From Oscillospiraceae bacterium (GTDB taxonomy: Bacteria > Bacillota_A > Clostridia > Oscillospirales > Oscillospiraceae): 13,094 nucleotides of DNA. The notes under the pieces are model-generated. The model saw nothing but the letters and a program-made list of their open reading frames with translations. It ran no database searches and was not told the origin of the DNA. Each line of letters opens with the position of its first letter. Positions within the stretch are counted from its first letter, which is position 1. The stretch spans positions 1-13,094 of the forward strand of contig JAGBEM010000101.1 of assembly GCA_017936985.1 (NCBI GenBank), given 5' to 3'. Positions 6,239 through 13,094 of the stretch are shown here, piece after piece. The translations under genes were made by a program, and so were the position numbers.

Positions 6239-7576
6239 ATGGACGAACAGTTGCTCAATGCACAGCCGCCCCATTCCTTGGAAGCGGAACAGTCCGTACT
6301 GGGCTCCATTTTGATCGACAGCCAGTGTGTTGCCGATGTGATCGGTATTCTTCGGGCAGAGGATTTCTATCTGCAGCAGAATAAAGAGATCTACCAGACC
6401 ATTTACACCATGTTCAATTACTCCCAGACCATTGATCCGGTCACTGTACTGGATAAGATGCGGGAGCTGGGCTTCTATAATGACAAATCCCGGGATTATG
6501 TTCTCCAGCTGATGGAGATCACCCCCACCGCTGCCAATGTGGTGCGTTATGCAAACATTGTCCGGGACAAAGCCATGCTCCGGGGACTGAAGCAGGCAGG
6601 CACAGAGATCGTAGAAACGGTTTCCAGTCAGGTAGGCACCCCTGCCGAAATGCTGGAATCCGCAGAAAAGAAGATCTATGCCCTGCGCAAAGGCGAACGG
6701 GGCGACAGTCTGGAGCATGTGGGCACGATTTTGCACAAGGTCTTTGACCGGCTCACCGAGCTGAGCCAGTCCGACTCCGCTATCCCCGGTCTTTCCACCG
6801 GCCTGCGGGATCTGGACAGCAAGATCAACGGATTGAACAAATCTGACCTTCTGCTGGTGGCTGCCCGTCCTGCCATGGGTAAATCCGCATTTGCGCTGAA
6901 CATTGGCGTAAATGTGGCAAAGAAGTACAAAAAGACCGTCGCCATCTTCAACCTGGAAATGTCCCGGGAGCAGCTGGTGATGCGTCTTCTGGCCAGTGAG
7001 AGCTTTATTGAACTGCAAAAGCTGGTCACCGGCAAGCTCAGCGAGGATGAGTGGGGCAAGCTCTGCATGGCCTCTGCTGCTCTGAGTCAGACGGATATTC
7101 GCATTGACGATAACCCCTCTGTCACCGTTGCCGACATCAACGCCAAGTGCCGCCGGCTGGATAATCTGGGCCTGGTGGTCATCGACTACCTGCAGCTGAT
7201 GCAGGGCTCCGGCTACGGCAAAAACAGCGACAACCGCGTTACTGTCGTTGGCGAGATCTCCCGTAGCCTGAAGATCATGGCTAAGGAGCTGAATGTGCCC
7301 GTGGTGTGCCTAAGTCAGCTGTCCCGTGCGGTGGAAAGCCGTACCGACAAACGCCCCATCCTCTCAGACCTTCGCGAATCCGGCGCTATCGAACAGGATG
7401 CCGACTCCGTCATGTTTTTGTACCGCGACGAATACTATAACGAAAATACTGAGGATAAGGGTCTTGCGGAATGCATCGTGGCAAAGAACCGCCACGGCGA
7501 GACCGGCACTGTAAAAATGCAGTGGTTTGGCCCTTACCAGACCTTCACCGACCGGGAGTGGAAGCATGCTGAATGA
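6239..7576 (+). CDS. dnaB: Replicative DNA helicase DnaB
   Basis: The 445-aa protein is the hexameric 5'-3' helicase that unwinds DNA at the replication fork and engages primase. The N-terminal DnaB domain (about 8-108, HSLEAEQSVLGSIL at 12-25) is joined by a linker helix to a RecA-like ATPase. Walker A is ARPAMGKS at 209-216, Walker B is VVIDYLQL at 313-320, LSQLSR is at 358-363, DLRESGAIEQDAD at 377-389, and KNRHG at 416-420 carries the arginine finger. No intein interrupts the Walker A site, a common intein position. Length is normal (440-455 aa). A GAGGAG site precedes the ATG. It begins 40 bp after rplI, and its last 11 bases overlap the start of tilS. In Bacillus the orthologue is called dnaC. 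Confidence 0.98.
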   Translation: MDEQLLNAQPPHSLEAEQSVLGSILIDSQCVADVIGILRAEDFYLQQNKEIYQTIYTMFNYSQTIDPVTVLDKMRELGFYNDKSRDYVLQLMEITPTAANVVRYANIVRDKAMLRGLKQAGTEIVETVSSQVGTPAEMLESAEKKIYALRKGERGDSLEHVGTILHKVFDRLTELSQSDSAIPGLSTGLRDLDSKINGLNKSDLLLVAARPAMGKSAFALNIGVNVAKKYKKTVAIFNLEMSREQLVMRLLASESFIELQKLVTGKLSEDEWGKLCMASAALSQTDIRIDDNPSVTVADINAKCRRLDNLGLVVIDYLQLMQGSGYGKNSDNRVTVVGEISRSLKIMAKELNVPVVCLSQLSRAVESRTDKRPILSDLRESGAIEQDADSVMFLYRDEYYNENTEDKGLAECIVAKNRHGETGTVKMQWFGPYQTFTDREWKHAE

Positions 7577-8843
7577 CCTTCTGGGCCAGCTTCGCAAATT
7601 TGATATGGTGCGCCCCGGTGACACGCTCTTTTGCGCCGTTTCCGGCGGTGCGGACTCCACGGCGCTGCTGTGGGGACTGTATCTTCTGCGGCAAAAGCTG
7701 GGCATAACCCTTTGCGCAGTGCATTTTAACCACCACCTGCGCAGGGAAGAATCCGACCGGGATGAACAATTCGTCCGCAGTTTTTGCGACCGTTTTGACA
7801 TTCCCCTTACCGTCGGAAACGGTTATATCACCCCCGGTAAAAAGGGGTTGGAGGCTGCCGCTCGGGAAGCCCGTTACGCTTTTTTTGCCACCCTCCCCGG
7901 CAAAGTTGCCACTGCCCACACTGCCGATGACAATGCCGAAACAGTTTTGATGCACCTAGTGCGCGGCACCGGGCTGAAAGGTCTTGGCGGCATTGCACCT
8001 GTCAACGGCTCGGTGATCCGCCCTATGCTGAATTGCACACGGCAGCAGGTGCTGGCATTTCTGGCAGAATACCACATTGATCACATCGAGGACAGTTCCA
8101 ACGAAACCGATGCGTTCCTTCGCAACCGTTTGCGGCATCATGTGATGCCGCTGCTGATCGCAGAAAACCCCCGGCTGGCGGAAAATATCTCTGCCATGGC
8201 CATGCGGCTGCGGCAGGACGAAGAGGCCCTTCAGAAGCTGTCTCGAGCCGAAGTGCTCCCATCTGTGGAAGCGCTGCAGCAGATGGCATATCCACTGCGA
8301 AGCCGCATTTTGGAGAATTTCTTGAAGCAAAACGGCGTCAAGGAACCGGAAGCGGAACACATTGCCCTGTGCGAAGCTCTGGTTTTTTCCGATAATCCCT
8401 CCGCCCGGGCCAATTTCCCCGGCAATATCACCATTCGGCGCAATTACGGTCACTTGGAAGTCGGCAGTGACACCGCTGACCTGCCTGTGACAGTCCTTGC
8501 CCCCAACGGTTCTGTCAAGGTACCCGAATTGGGTCTGACTGTGATCTGCCACCCGGCAGAAACCATCGTCAATACTCCCGACACCTTCACCGTCTGCCCT
8601 CAGGGAACGCTATATCTGCGCAGGCGTCAAAGCGGCGACGCGATCCGTCTGGCCGGCGGCACTAAACTACTGAAAAAGCTGTTCATCGACCGCAAGATCC
8701 CAGCCAGTCAACGCAGCCGGATCCCCGTGATCTGCGATGACCTGGGCATTCTGGCCGTTGGCGGTATCGGTGTCAACCTTGACCGCAGTACGCACGCCCT
8801 TCCCGCCCTGTGTATTCACATCGAATCTAGTAAGCAGCTGTAA
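7566..8843 (+). CDS. tilS: tRNA(Ile)-lysidine synthase
   Basis: The 425-aa enzyme uses ATP and lysine to convert cytidine 34 of tRNA-Ile(CAU) to lysidine, changing it from AUG to AUA decoding; it is generally essential. The N-terminal PP-loop domain shows SGGADS at 26-31, HFNHHLR at 53-59, AHTADDNAET at 117-126, RGTGLKGLGGI at 133-143 and the DSSN ... RNRLRH block around 176-191. The C-terminal TilS substrate-binding domain covers roughly 325-420 (FTVCPQGTLYLRRRQSGD and onward). I chose the ATG at 7566 because GGGAG lies seven bases upstream and the protein then begins just before the PP-loop fold as in homologues. A TTG at 7527 would only add 13 residues read through the dnaB coding region. 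The 11-bp overlap with dnaB suggests translational coupling. The hpt start lies 20 bp downstream. Confidence 0.95.
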   Translation: MLNDLLGQLRKFDMVRPGDTLFCAVSGGADSTALLWGLYLLRQKLGITLCAVHFNHHLRREESDRDEQFVRSFCDRFDIPLTVGNGYITPGKKGLEAAAREARYAFFATLPGKVATAHTADDNAETVLMHLVRGTGLKGLGGIAPVNGSVIRPMLNCTRQQVLAFLAEYHIDHIEDSSNETDAFLRNRLRHHVMPLLIAENPRLAENISAMAMRLRQDEEALQKLSRAEVLPSVEALQQMAYPLRSRILENFLKQNGVKEPEAEHIALCEALVFSDNPSARANFPGNITIRRNYGHLEVGSDTADLPVTVLAPNGSVKVPELGLTVICHPAETIVNTPDTFTVCPQGTLYLRRRQSGDAIRLAGGTKLLKKLFIDRKIPASQRSRIPVICDDLGILAVGGIGVNLDRSTHALPALCIHIESSKQL

Positions 8844-8863
8844 CATAAAGAGAGGTCTTCACT

Positions 8864-9403
8864 ATGGAAAAAGATATTCAGGAAATTTTGATCACCGAAG
8901 AACAGATCCAGACCCGGATCCGGGAGCTGGGGCAGGTCTTGTCCGCAGAATACGCGGATAAAGACCCCATCATTGTGGGTGTTTTAAAGGGTGTCGTGAT
9001 CTTCTACGCAGATATGATCCGCCAGATCAAGGTTCCCTGTCAGATGGATTTCATGTGGATTTCCTCCTATGAAGGCACCGATTCCACCGGCAATATGATC
9101 GTCCGTAAGGATATTTCCTCTGACATCAAGGGCCGCCACGTACTGATCCTGGAGGACATCTACGACACCGGCAATTCTCTGACCTTCGTTCATGAGCATC
9201 TTATGTCCAAAGAACCGGCCTCTTTGAAAATCTGCACCCTGCTGGATAAGCCCTCCCGCCGGAAAGAAGGGATCACCCTGCAGGCTGACTATGTAGGCTT
9301 TGAAGTCCCCAACGCTTTCGTTGTAGGCTATGGTCTTGATTTTAATGAGCATTACCGGAATCTGCCTTATGTGGGCGTTCTGAAACCGGAAGCATATACT
9401 TGA
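8864..9403 (+). CDS. hpt: Hypoxanthine phosphoribosyltransferase
   Basis: The 179-aa cytoplasmic purine salvage enzyme makes IMP or GMP from hypoxanthine or guanine and PRPP. It has the type I PRTase fold: the PPi-loop VGVLKG at 38-43, a SSYEGTDSTG flexible loop around 67-76, the PRPP motif VLILEDIYDTGNSL at 93-106, KPSRRK near 128-133, and VGFEVPNAFVVGYGLDFNEHYRNLPYVG toward the end with the FVVGYG purine-binding stretch. Length is typical for the bacterial enzyme (about 175-185 aa). An AGAGAGG site precedes the ATG. The tilS-hpt-ftsH order is conserved in many Bacillota; in Bacillus and Listeria, HprT has been reported to act with TilS as a regulator of ftsH. Whether that holds here is unknown. 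Gaps to neighbours are 20 and 17 bp. Confidence 0.96.
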   Translation: MEKDIQEILITEEQIQTRIRELGQVLSAEYADKDPIIVGVLKGVVIFYADMIRQIKVPCQMDFMWISSYEGTDSTGNMIVRKDISSDIKGRHVLILEDIYDTGNSLTFVHEHLMSKEPASLKICTLLDKPSRRKEGITLQADYVGFEVPNAFVVGYGLDFNEHYRNLPYVGVLKPEAYT

Positions 9404-9420
9404 TTTAAGGAGAACCAACT

Positions 9421-11289
9421 TTGAAAAAACGTAGCCCGCTTTCCATTATTTTATATGTAGCGATCCTGGCTCTGCTCTTTGCCTGGATCTTCGGCCTGTT
9501 TGGTGACGGCACGGATAAGATTCCCTATTCCACTGTCCTGGAACTTCTGGAAAACGGCCAGGTCAAAAGCTTTGTCGTGGAAGACAATAAGATCGCACTG
9601 ACATTGCACGCGCCCTTCGGCGGTAAGGACGAATTGATCTGCGCCCTTGCAGATGTAGATGCCTTCCGTGCAGAGGTGCAGCCTCTGTTGGCTGAACTGA
9701 CTGCTGCCGGGACGCTGGAATACTACCATTTCGTTCCGGAAACCGGTTGGTCCTTTTACGATCTGATCCTGCCCATGCTGATCGTAGGCCTAGTGCTGCT
9801 GATCCTCTGGTTCCTGCTGATGGGCAGAGCCCAGGCCGGCGGCAACGGTATGAACAACTTCGGCAAAGCCCGTACCATGCTGGGTGTTCCCGGCGGTAAA
9901 AAGGTCACTTTTGACGATGTGGCTGGCGCTGACGAAGAAAAGCAGGAGCTGCAGGAAGTGGTAGACTTCCTCCGGGATCCTGAAAAATTCACCAAGATTG
10001 GCGCCCGGATCCCCCACGGTCTGCTGCTGGTGGGTCCTCCCGGTACCGGTAAGACCTTGCTGGCCCGAGCAGTGGCCGGTGAAGCCGATGTACAGTTTTT
10101 GTCTATTTCCGGCTCTGATTTCGTAGAGCTGTATGTGGGTGTGGGCGCCAGCCGCGTCCGCGACCTGTTTGAGCAGGCAAAAAAGATCGCCCCTGCTATC
10201 ATCTTCATTGATGAGATCGACGCCGTTGGCCGTAAGCGCGGCTCCGGTCTTGGCGGCGGTCATGACGAAAAAGAACAGACACTGAACCAGCTGTTGGTGG
10301 AAATGGACGGCTTCGCCCGGACGGAGGGCGTTATCGTCCTTGCAGCCACCAACCGTCCCGACATCCTGGACCCCGCGCTTCTGCGGCCCGGCCGGTTTGA
10401 CCGCCAGATCTATGTTGGCGCTCCCGATGCCAAAGGCCGTGAGGAGATTTTGAAAGTCCATGCCAAAAACAAAAAGTTGGACAGCTCCGTCAACTTAAAA
10501 ACCATCGCTCTGGCTACCGGCGGCTTTACCGGTGCCGATCTGAGCAACCTTCTGAACGAAGCTGCCATCCTGGCAGCCCGGGAAAACCGCCCGGTGCTGA
10601 ACATGGAAGATCTGAACGAAGCCATGATGAAGATCCTGGCAGGCCCCGAAAAGCGCAGCCGCGTCAGACTGGCCCGGGATCAAAAGATCACCGCCATCCA
10701 CGAAGCCGGTCACGCCGTGGCTATGCACAATCTGCCTGCCCACGATCCTGTGCGGCAGATCTCTATCATCCCCCGGGGTCAGGCCCTGGGTCTGACCTGG
10801 AGTATGCCGAAAGAGGACACCGTCCACATGACCCGCAATGAAATGTACGAGCAGATCGTCGCTTTACTGGGCGGCCGTGTTGCGGAAAGTCTGTTCCTGG
10901 GTGACATCTCCACCGGCGCTTCCAATGACATCGACCGAGCATCCGAGCTGGCCCGGGATATGGTCGCCCGCTACGGCATGAACGACGCTCTCGGTACCGT
11001 ATCCTACCTGGGCGGCGGCGAGGTGTTCATCGGCAGAGATTACCAAACTACCAAGAGCTATTCCGAGCAGGTGGCCGGCACCATTGATGAACAGGTAAAG
11101 CTGCTGATCGACAAAGCCTATCAGCACTGCGCTGAGATCCTGAAAAAGGACGAAGCGAAGCTCATGCAGGTAGTAGATTACCTGATGGAGCACGAAACCA
11201 TGACCGGCGCACAGTTTGCCGACTGCATGGCAGGCCGCCAGATCAGCGACGCCTCCTCTACCTCCCTGTTTGATGAAACCCATGAATAA
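9421..11289 (+). CDS. ftsH: ATP-dependent zinc metalloprotease FtsH
   Basis: The 622-aa hexameric AAA+ membrane protease degrades misassembled membrane proteins and short-lived regulators. A membrane helix at about 8-27 is followed by a small extracytoplasmic domain (about 28-113) and a second helix at about 114-134. The AAA+ module has Walker A GPPGTGKT (205-212), Walker B IIFIDEID (260-267) and the second region of homology with [19 protein letters not shown] (310-328). The peptidase domain has the zinc motif HEAGH (427-431, Glu428 catalytic) and the third ligand Asp503 in SNDIDRA. The start codon is TTG at 9421, preceded by AAGGAG at the right distance. No ATG upstream in frame is plausible because hpt ends at 9403. 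It closes the operon; a strong terminator follows four bases after the stop. Confidence 0.98.
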   Translation: MKKRSPLSIILYVAILALLFAWIFGLFGDGTDKIPYSTVLELLENGQVKSFVVEDNKIALTLHAPFGGKDELICALADVDAFRAEVQPLLAELTAAGTLEYYHFVPETGWSFYDLILPMLIVGLVLLILWFLLMGRAQAGGNGMNNFGKARTMLGVPGGKKVTFDDVAGADEEKQELQEVVDFLRDPEKFTKIGARIPHGLLLVGPPGTGKTLLARAVAGEADVQFLSISGSDFVELYVGVGASRVRDLFEQAKKIAPAIIFIDEIDAVGRKRGSGLGGGHDEKEQTLNQLLVEMDGFARTEGVIVLAATNRPDILDPALLRPGRFDRQIYVGAPDAKGREEILKVHAKNKKLDSSVNLKTIALATGGFTGADLSNLLNEAAILAARENRPVLNMEDLNEAMMKILAGPEKRSRVRLARDQKITAIHEAGHAVAMHNLPAHDPVRQISIIPRGQALGLTWSMPKEDTVHMTRNEMYEQIVALLGGRVAESLFLGDISTGASNDIDRASELARDMVARYGMNDALGTVSYLGGGEVFIGRDYQTTKSYSEQVAGTIDEQVKLLIDKAYQHCAEILKKDEAKLMQVVDYLMEHETMTGAQFADCMAGRQISDASSTSLFDETHE

Positions 11290-11292
11290 GCA

Positions 11293-11323
11293 AAGAGCCT
11301 GTTGCGATACGCAACAGGCTCTT
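11293..11323. terminator. Bidirectional terminator between ftsH and the hemolysin III gene
   Basis: A perfect 14-bp stem (AAGAGCCTGTTGCG with its exact complement) closes a 3-nt loop ATA. On the plus strand it is followed by a T-rich CTTCATT; on the minus strand by GCTTATTC after a TTT end. It begins four bases after ftsH and ends five bases before the stop of the convergent gene, so it plausibly ends both transcripts. Confidence 0.88.
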
Positions 11324-11328
11324 CTTCA

Positions 11329-11991
11329 TTATACCACGAATCCCAAAATGCAAACCATCTGCAGCATGCTGCCCAAAACCACAAAAATATGAAACACACT
11401 GTGAAACCACTTCTTTTTGGAGCCGATACCGTACAGCACCGCTCCTACCGTATAGGCGATCCCACCCCACAGTAGCCAGGCAAACCCGGTTTCCCCCAGC
11501 ACCTGTTTGGTCTGCTGCATAAAAGGAAGCACCGCCCAACCCATACCAATATAGCAGATCATAGAAAACACATTGTACTTTTTTAGGTCAATAGCTGTCA
11601 GTGTTACTGCCAGTACTGTCAGTCCCCACTGGAAGATCATCAGCCCCCACCCAATGGCCGGGTATGCCGGACGCAAAGCGACCAGCGCAATAGGTGTATA
11701 TGTTCCGGCGATCAAGAAGTAAATGGTGCAGTGGTCGATGACCTGCATGACCCGTTTCCCTATAGATGGGCGTAGCCCGTGATAAACGCTGGACATGGTA
11801 TACAGACAGATCATGCACCCGCCGTAGATCGCCATAGCTGCTTTGGCTAATGCCCCTTCTGCCAGGATCAGACCTGCCAGCAGTACGACAATGCCCACTG
11901 CGCCTCCTACAATGTGGGTCACCATATTCATGATCTCCTCGCCCTTGGAATATATGGGCATTTTTCTCTGCCGTAACGGAATGCGTTTCAT
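11329..11991 (-). CDS. Hemolysin III / PAQR-family seven-helix membrane protein
   Basis: This 220-aa integral membrane protein belongs to the HlyIII/PAQR family (PF03006, TrhA-like). Some members affect membrane fluidity or lipid metabolism, and the haemolysis label is historical. About seven hydrophobic segments are visible from residue 26 to 220. The family's putative metal site is complete: an E..N..TH element (Glu19, Asn22, His26), SSVYH (67-71, His71), Asp86 in QVIDHCTIYFLIAGTYTP, and HSVFH (His197, His201). Three ATGs stand in a row at 11997, 11994 and 11991. The GGAAGGGAG ribosome binding site ends at 11999, so only the third, at 11991, has normal spacing (7 nt); using the first adds two methionines. 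It is convergent with ftsH. A MITE-like element begins only 26 bp upstream of the start, so its promoter must lie within or beyond that element. Confidence 0.93.
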   Translation of the reverse strand: MKRIPLRQRKMPIYSKGEEIMNMVTHIVGGAVGIVVLLAGLILAEGALAKAAMAIYGGCMICLYTMSSVYHGLRPSIGKRVMQVIDHCTIYFLIAGTYTPIALVALRPAYPAIGWGLMIFQWGLTVLAVTLTAIDLKKYNVFSMICYIGMGWAVLPFMQQTKQVLGETGFAWLLWGGIAYTVGAVLYGIGSKKKWFHSVFHIFVVLGSMLQMVCILGFVV

Positions 11992-12017
11992 CATCATTCT
12001 CCCTTCCGGAAATATGT

Positions 12018-12250
12018 AAATTGGGATTTAGCGAGCTGTTAAGCCTTCCCCTGGGGGAAGGTGCCCAGTGCGCACACTGGGGCGGATGAGGGTCAGCCAT
12101 GCACCGATTATTGCAACATCTCAGTAAAATCGGTTCTTGTTTTGCCCTCATCAGTCAAAAATCAAAGATTTTTGCCAGCTTCTCCCATGAGAAGCCTTTG
12201 GGCGCTGCCGCGCCATAGCGGCCATCTAACAGCTCCATAAACTGAAATTT
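12018..12250. mobile_element. MITE-like hairpin-chain element, copy 2
   Basis: This 233-bp non-coding element has the same order and orientation as copy 1. The inner terminal repeats are GAGCTGTTA (12033-12041) and its perfect complement (12227-12235). With the flanking AAATT (12018-12022) and AATTT (12246-12250) the ends match at about 18 of 24 positions. Shared hairpins are CCTTCCCC/GGGGAAGG, ACCGATT/AATCGGT (12103-12134) and CAAAAATC/GATTTTTG (12156-12174). The second hairpin (12063-12083) has a different sequence from copy 1 but still pairs (GCCCAGTG with CACTGGGGC). Where copy 1 has its long extra segment, copy 2 has a short GCTTCTC/GAGAAGC hairpin. The GATGAGGG motif and its inverted partner are kept. 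No open reading frame of interest lies inside. It fills the space directly upstream of the hemolysin III gene. Confidence 0.8.
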
Positions 12251-12263
12251 GATCTTCCCCTTC

Positions 12264-12272
12264 ATAATACCA
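12264..12272 (-). promoter_or_regulatory. Candidate extended -10 promoter for the hemolysin III gene
   Basis: The minus strand reads TGG TATTAT (12272-12264), an extended -10 element; no good -35 box is present at 16-18 bp. The start would be near 12257, only about 7 bp before the right end of the MITE-like element, so the element would form nearly all of a 260-nt leader. It is the best minus-strand candidate I see upstream of the gene, but it is not strong. Confidence 0.4.
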
Positions 12273-12286
12273 CTTTCCCGGCAAAA

Positions 12287-12355
12287 TGCACCCTACCCTT
12301 CCCCACTTCAGCCCGATTTTGGGTAGAATGGAGATTCTACCCCCGGTAGAGTGCA
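12287..12355. repeat. Nested inverted repeat upstream of the lysA promoter
   Basis: Outer arms TGCACCCTACC (12287-12297) and GGTAGAGTGCA (12345-12355) match at 10 of 11 positions. Inside, a perfect 9-bp stem GGGTAGAAT / ATTCTACCC (12321-12329, 12334-12342) closes a 4-nt loop. The core GGTAG/CTACC thus occurs four times. It ends 8 bp before the lysA -35 box. It could be an operator, the end of a small RNA or another small mobile element. No T-tract follows on the plus strand. Confidence 0.6.
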
Positions 12356-12362
12356 AAAAGTG

Positions 12363-12391
12363 TTGACAAATGCAGCTCTATGCGCTAAAAT
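12363..12391 (+). promoter_or_regulatory. Sigma-A promoter of lysA
   Basis: A perfect -35 box TTGACA (12363-12368) and a -10 box TAAAAT (12386-12391) are exactly 17 bp apart. Transcription would begin near 12398, just ahead of the riboswitch aptamer, giving a leader of about 238 nt. Confidence 0.88.
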
Positions 12392-12407
12392 CCCACCATA
12401 ACCATGG

Positions 12408-12570
12408 CTGAGGTCGCGGTGCACAATAGTACGCTTCCGGTTTGGCAATTGCCGGCTGCGAAAAGGGTGCTTCGCCGAAGATTCTGCCCCCTGCCAACGG
12501 GGCTGATTCTGGGGCTGCGCAGAATATGCGCAGAACTGTCGTTCTGCCGAACGGAGTGCTGACTTGGGGT
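12408..12570 (+). promoter_or_regulatory. Lysine riboswitch (L-box) aptamer
   Basis: The lysA leader shows the conserved lysine aptamer plan. P1 is AGGTC (12411-12415) with GACTT (12561-12565). The 5' core GCGGTGCACA resembles the consensus AGAGGTGC. GCCGAAG lies at 12474-12480. Next come the hairpin GCCCC/GGGGC (12486-12503), a perfect CTGCGC/GCGCAG hairpin (12515-12533), the hallmark ACTGTC (12535-12540), the hairpin GTTC/GAAC (12541-12552), and GGAG then GCT before the P1 return strand. By analogy with the known class, lysine binding stabilises P1 and favours the downstream terminator, switching lysA off when lysine is plentiful. The assignment rests on motif order read by eye, supported by the gene downstream. 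Confidence 0.88.
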
Positions 12571-12583
12571 AACACAAATGCCG

Positions 12584-12617
12584 TACCCTGTGTCGCTATG
12601 ACATGGGGTATTTTATT
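12584..12617 (+). terminator. Riboswitch-controlled terminator before lysA
   Basis: TACCCTGTGTC (12584-12594) pairs with GACATGGGGTA (12600-12610) over 11 bp, with two G-U pairs and a 5-nt loop, followed by TTTTATT. The left arm TACCC (12584-12588) can instead pair with GGGTA at 12567-12571, next to the P1 return strand of the aptamer. That gives a mutually exclusive antiterminator, the expected layout for a transcriptional OFF switch. Confidence 0.8.
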
Positions 12618-12635
12618 GTATAAAGAGGGATCACT

Positions 12636-13094
12636 ATGAAAAAGACATCGTTTCTCACACTGGATAAGGCCAAGGAGATCATTCAGACCATTCCCACACC
12701 TTTCCATATTTATGATGAAGCAGGCATCCGTGCCAATGCCCGGGCGCTGAAAGACGCTTTCTCCTGGAACCCCGGTTTCAAGGAATATTTCGCCGTCAAG
12801 GCAACGCCCAATCCCCACATCCTGCAGATCCTCAAGGAAGAGGGCTGCGGCTGTGACTGCTCCAGCTATACCGAATTGCTGCTGGCGCAGGCTGTGGGCG
12901 TCACCGGAACAGACATCATGTTCTCTTCCAACGTAACCCCGGAGCTGGATATGAAAAAAGCCTACGAGCTGGGTGCCTACATCAACCTGGACGACTCCAC
13001 CCATGTAGAATTTCTCCATCGGCTTGTGGACAAGGTTCCCGAAACCGTCTGCCTGCGCTACAATCCCGGCGGATCCTTCAGCCTTGGCAACACC
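12636..13094 (+). CDS. lysA: Diaminopimelate decarboxylase (N-terminal part)
   Basis: The first 153 codons of a PLP-dependent fold III decarboxylase are visible; the gene runs off the right edge. The enzyme converts meso-diaminopimelate to L-lysine, the last step of lysine synthesis. After TPFHIYDEAGIRANA the PLP-lysine motif is FAVKATPNPHIL (52-63, Lys55), followed by GCGCDCSSYTELLLA, FSSN and RYNPGG. The cysteine-rich GCGCDCSS and FAVKATPNP wording differs from the commoner YAVKAN and DVVSGGE types and matches, from memory, a clostridial LysA subgroup. The ATG at 12636 has an AGAGGG site about 6-7 nt upstream. A lysine riboswitch in the leader strongly supports the lysine role over arginine or ornithine decarboxylase, which share the fold. 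The substrate-specificity residues lie outside the window. Confidence 0.9.
   Translation, partial: MKKTSFLTLDKAKEIIQTIPTPFHIYDEAGIRANARALKDAFSWNPGFKEYFAVKATPNPHILQILKEEGCGCDCSSYTELLLAQAVGVTGTDIMFSSNVTPELDMKKAYELGAYINLDDSTHVEFLHRLVDKVPETVCLRYNPGGSFSLGNT

Noticed and set aside
7527..7565. Upstream TTG start for tilS adding 13 residues
   Set aside because: The codons lie within the dnaB 3' end, and the ATG at 7566 has its own GGGAG seven bases upstream.
12378..13019. 213-aa minus-strand frame opposite lysA and its leader
   Set aside because: It is the reverse complement of the lysine riboswitch and the lysA N-terminus, both of which have independent support.

Overview
The window looks like chromosomal core DNA of a Gram-positive anaerobe of the class Clostridia. 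The Oscillospiraceae/Ruminococcaceae group is the likely home. This rests on GdpP, RNase J and a lysine riboswitch (Bacillota traits), the NifU-like scaffold gene typical of anaerobic Clostridia, strong AAGGAGG-type ribosome binding sites, moderately high GC, and dispersed hairpin-rich repeats of a type I recall from gut Clostridia. The family assignment is inference from memory, not a search.

Layout. Positions 1-3015 are on the minus strand: rnj (RNase J) with its own terminator, then dus (tRNA-dihydrouridine synthase), then the first 92 bases of a NifU-like Fe-S scaffold gene behind a near-consensus promoter. Positions 3016-3685 form a divergent intergenic region holding the rnj leader and promoter, a 295-bp MITE-like element and the gdpP promoter. 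Positions 3686-11289 are a compact plus-strand run: gdpP, rplI, dnaB, tilS, hpt, ftsH. It ends at a bidirectional terminator shared with the convergent hemolysin III/PAQR gene (11329-11991, minus). Positions 11992-12635 are a second divergent region with a second copy of the MITE-like element, a nested inverted repeat, the lysA promoter and a lysine riboswitch with its terminator. lysA runs off the right edge.

How the genes work together. The six-gene run combines c-di-AMP breakdown (GdpP), ribosome assembly (bL9), replication fork unwinding (DnaB), decoding of AUA codons (TilS), purine salvage (Hpt) and membrane proteolysis (FtsH). In Bacillus subtilis these are two separate clusters (gdpP-rplI-dnaC and tilS-hprT-ftsH); here they are contiguous with gaps of 89 bp or less. 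The minus-strand genes serve RNA decay and tRNA modification. lysA is controlled by lysine through its leader.

No new defence, mobile or biosynthetic system is visible. The least explained material is non-coding: two copies of a hairpin-chain element with terminal inverted repeats (3273-3567 and 12018-12250), a large dyad in front of dus, and a nested palindrome in front of the lysA promoter.
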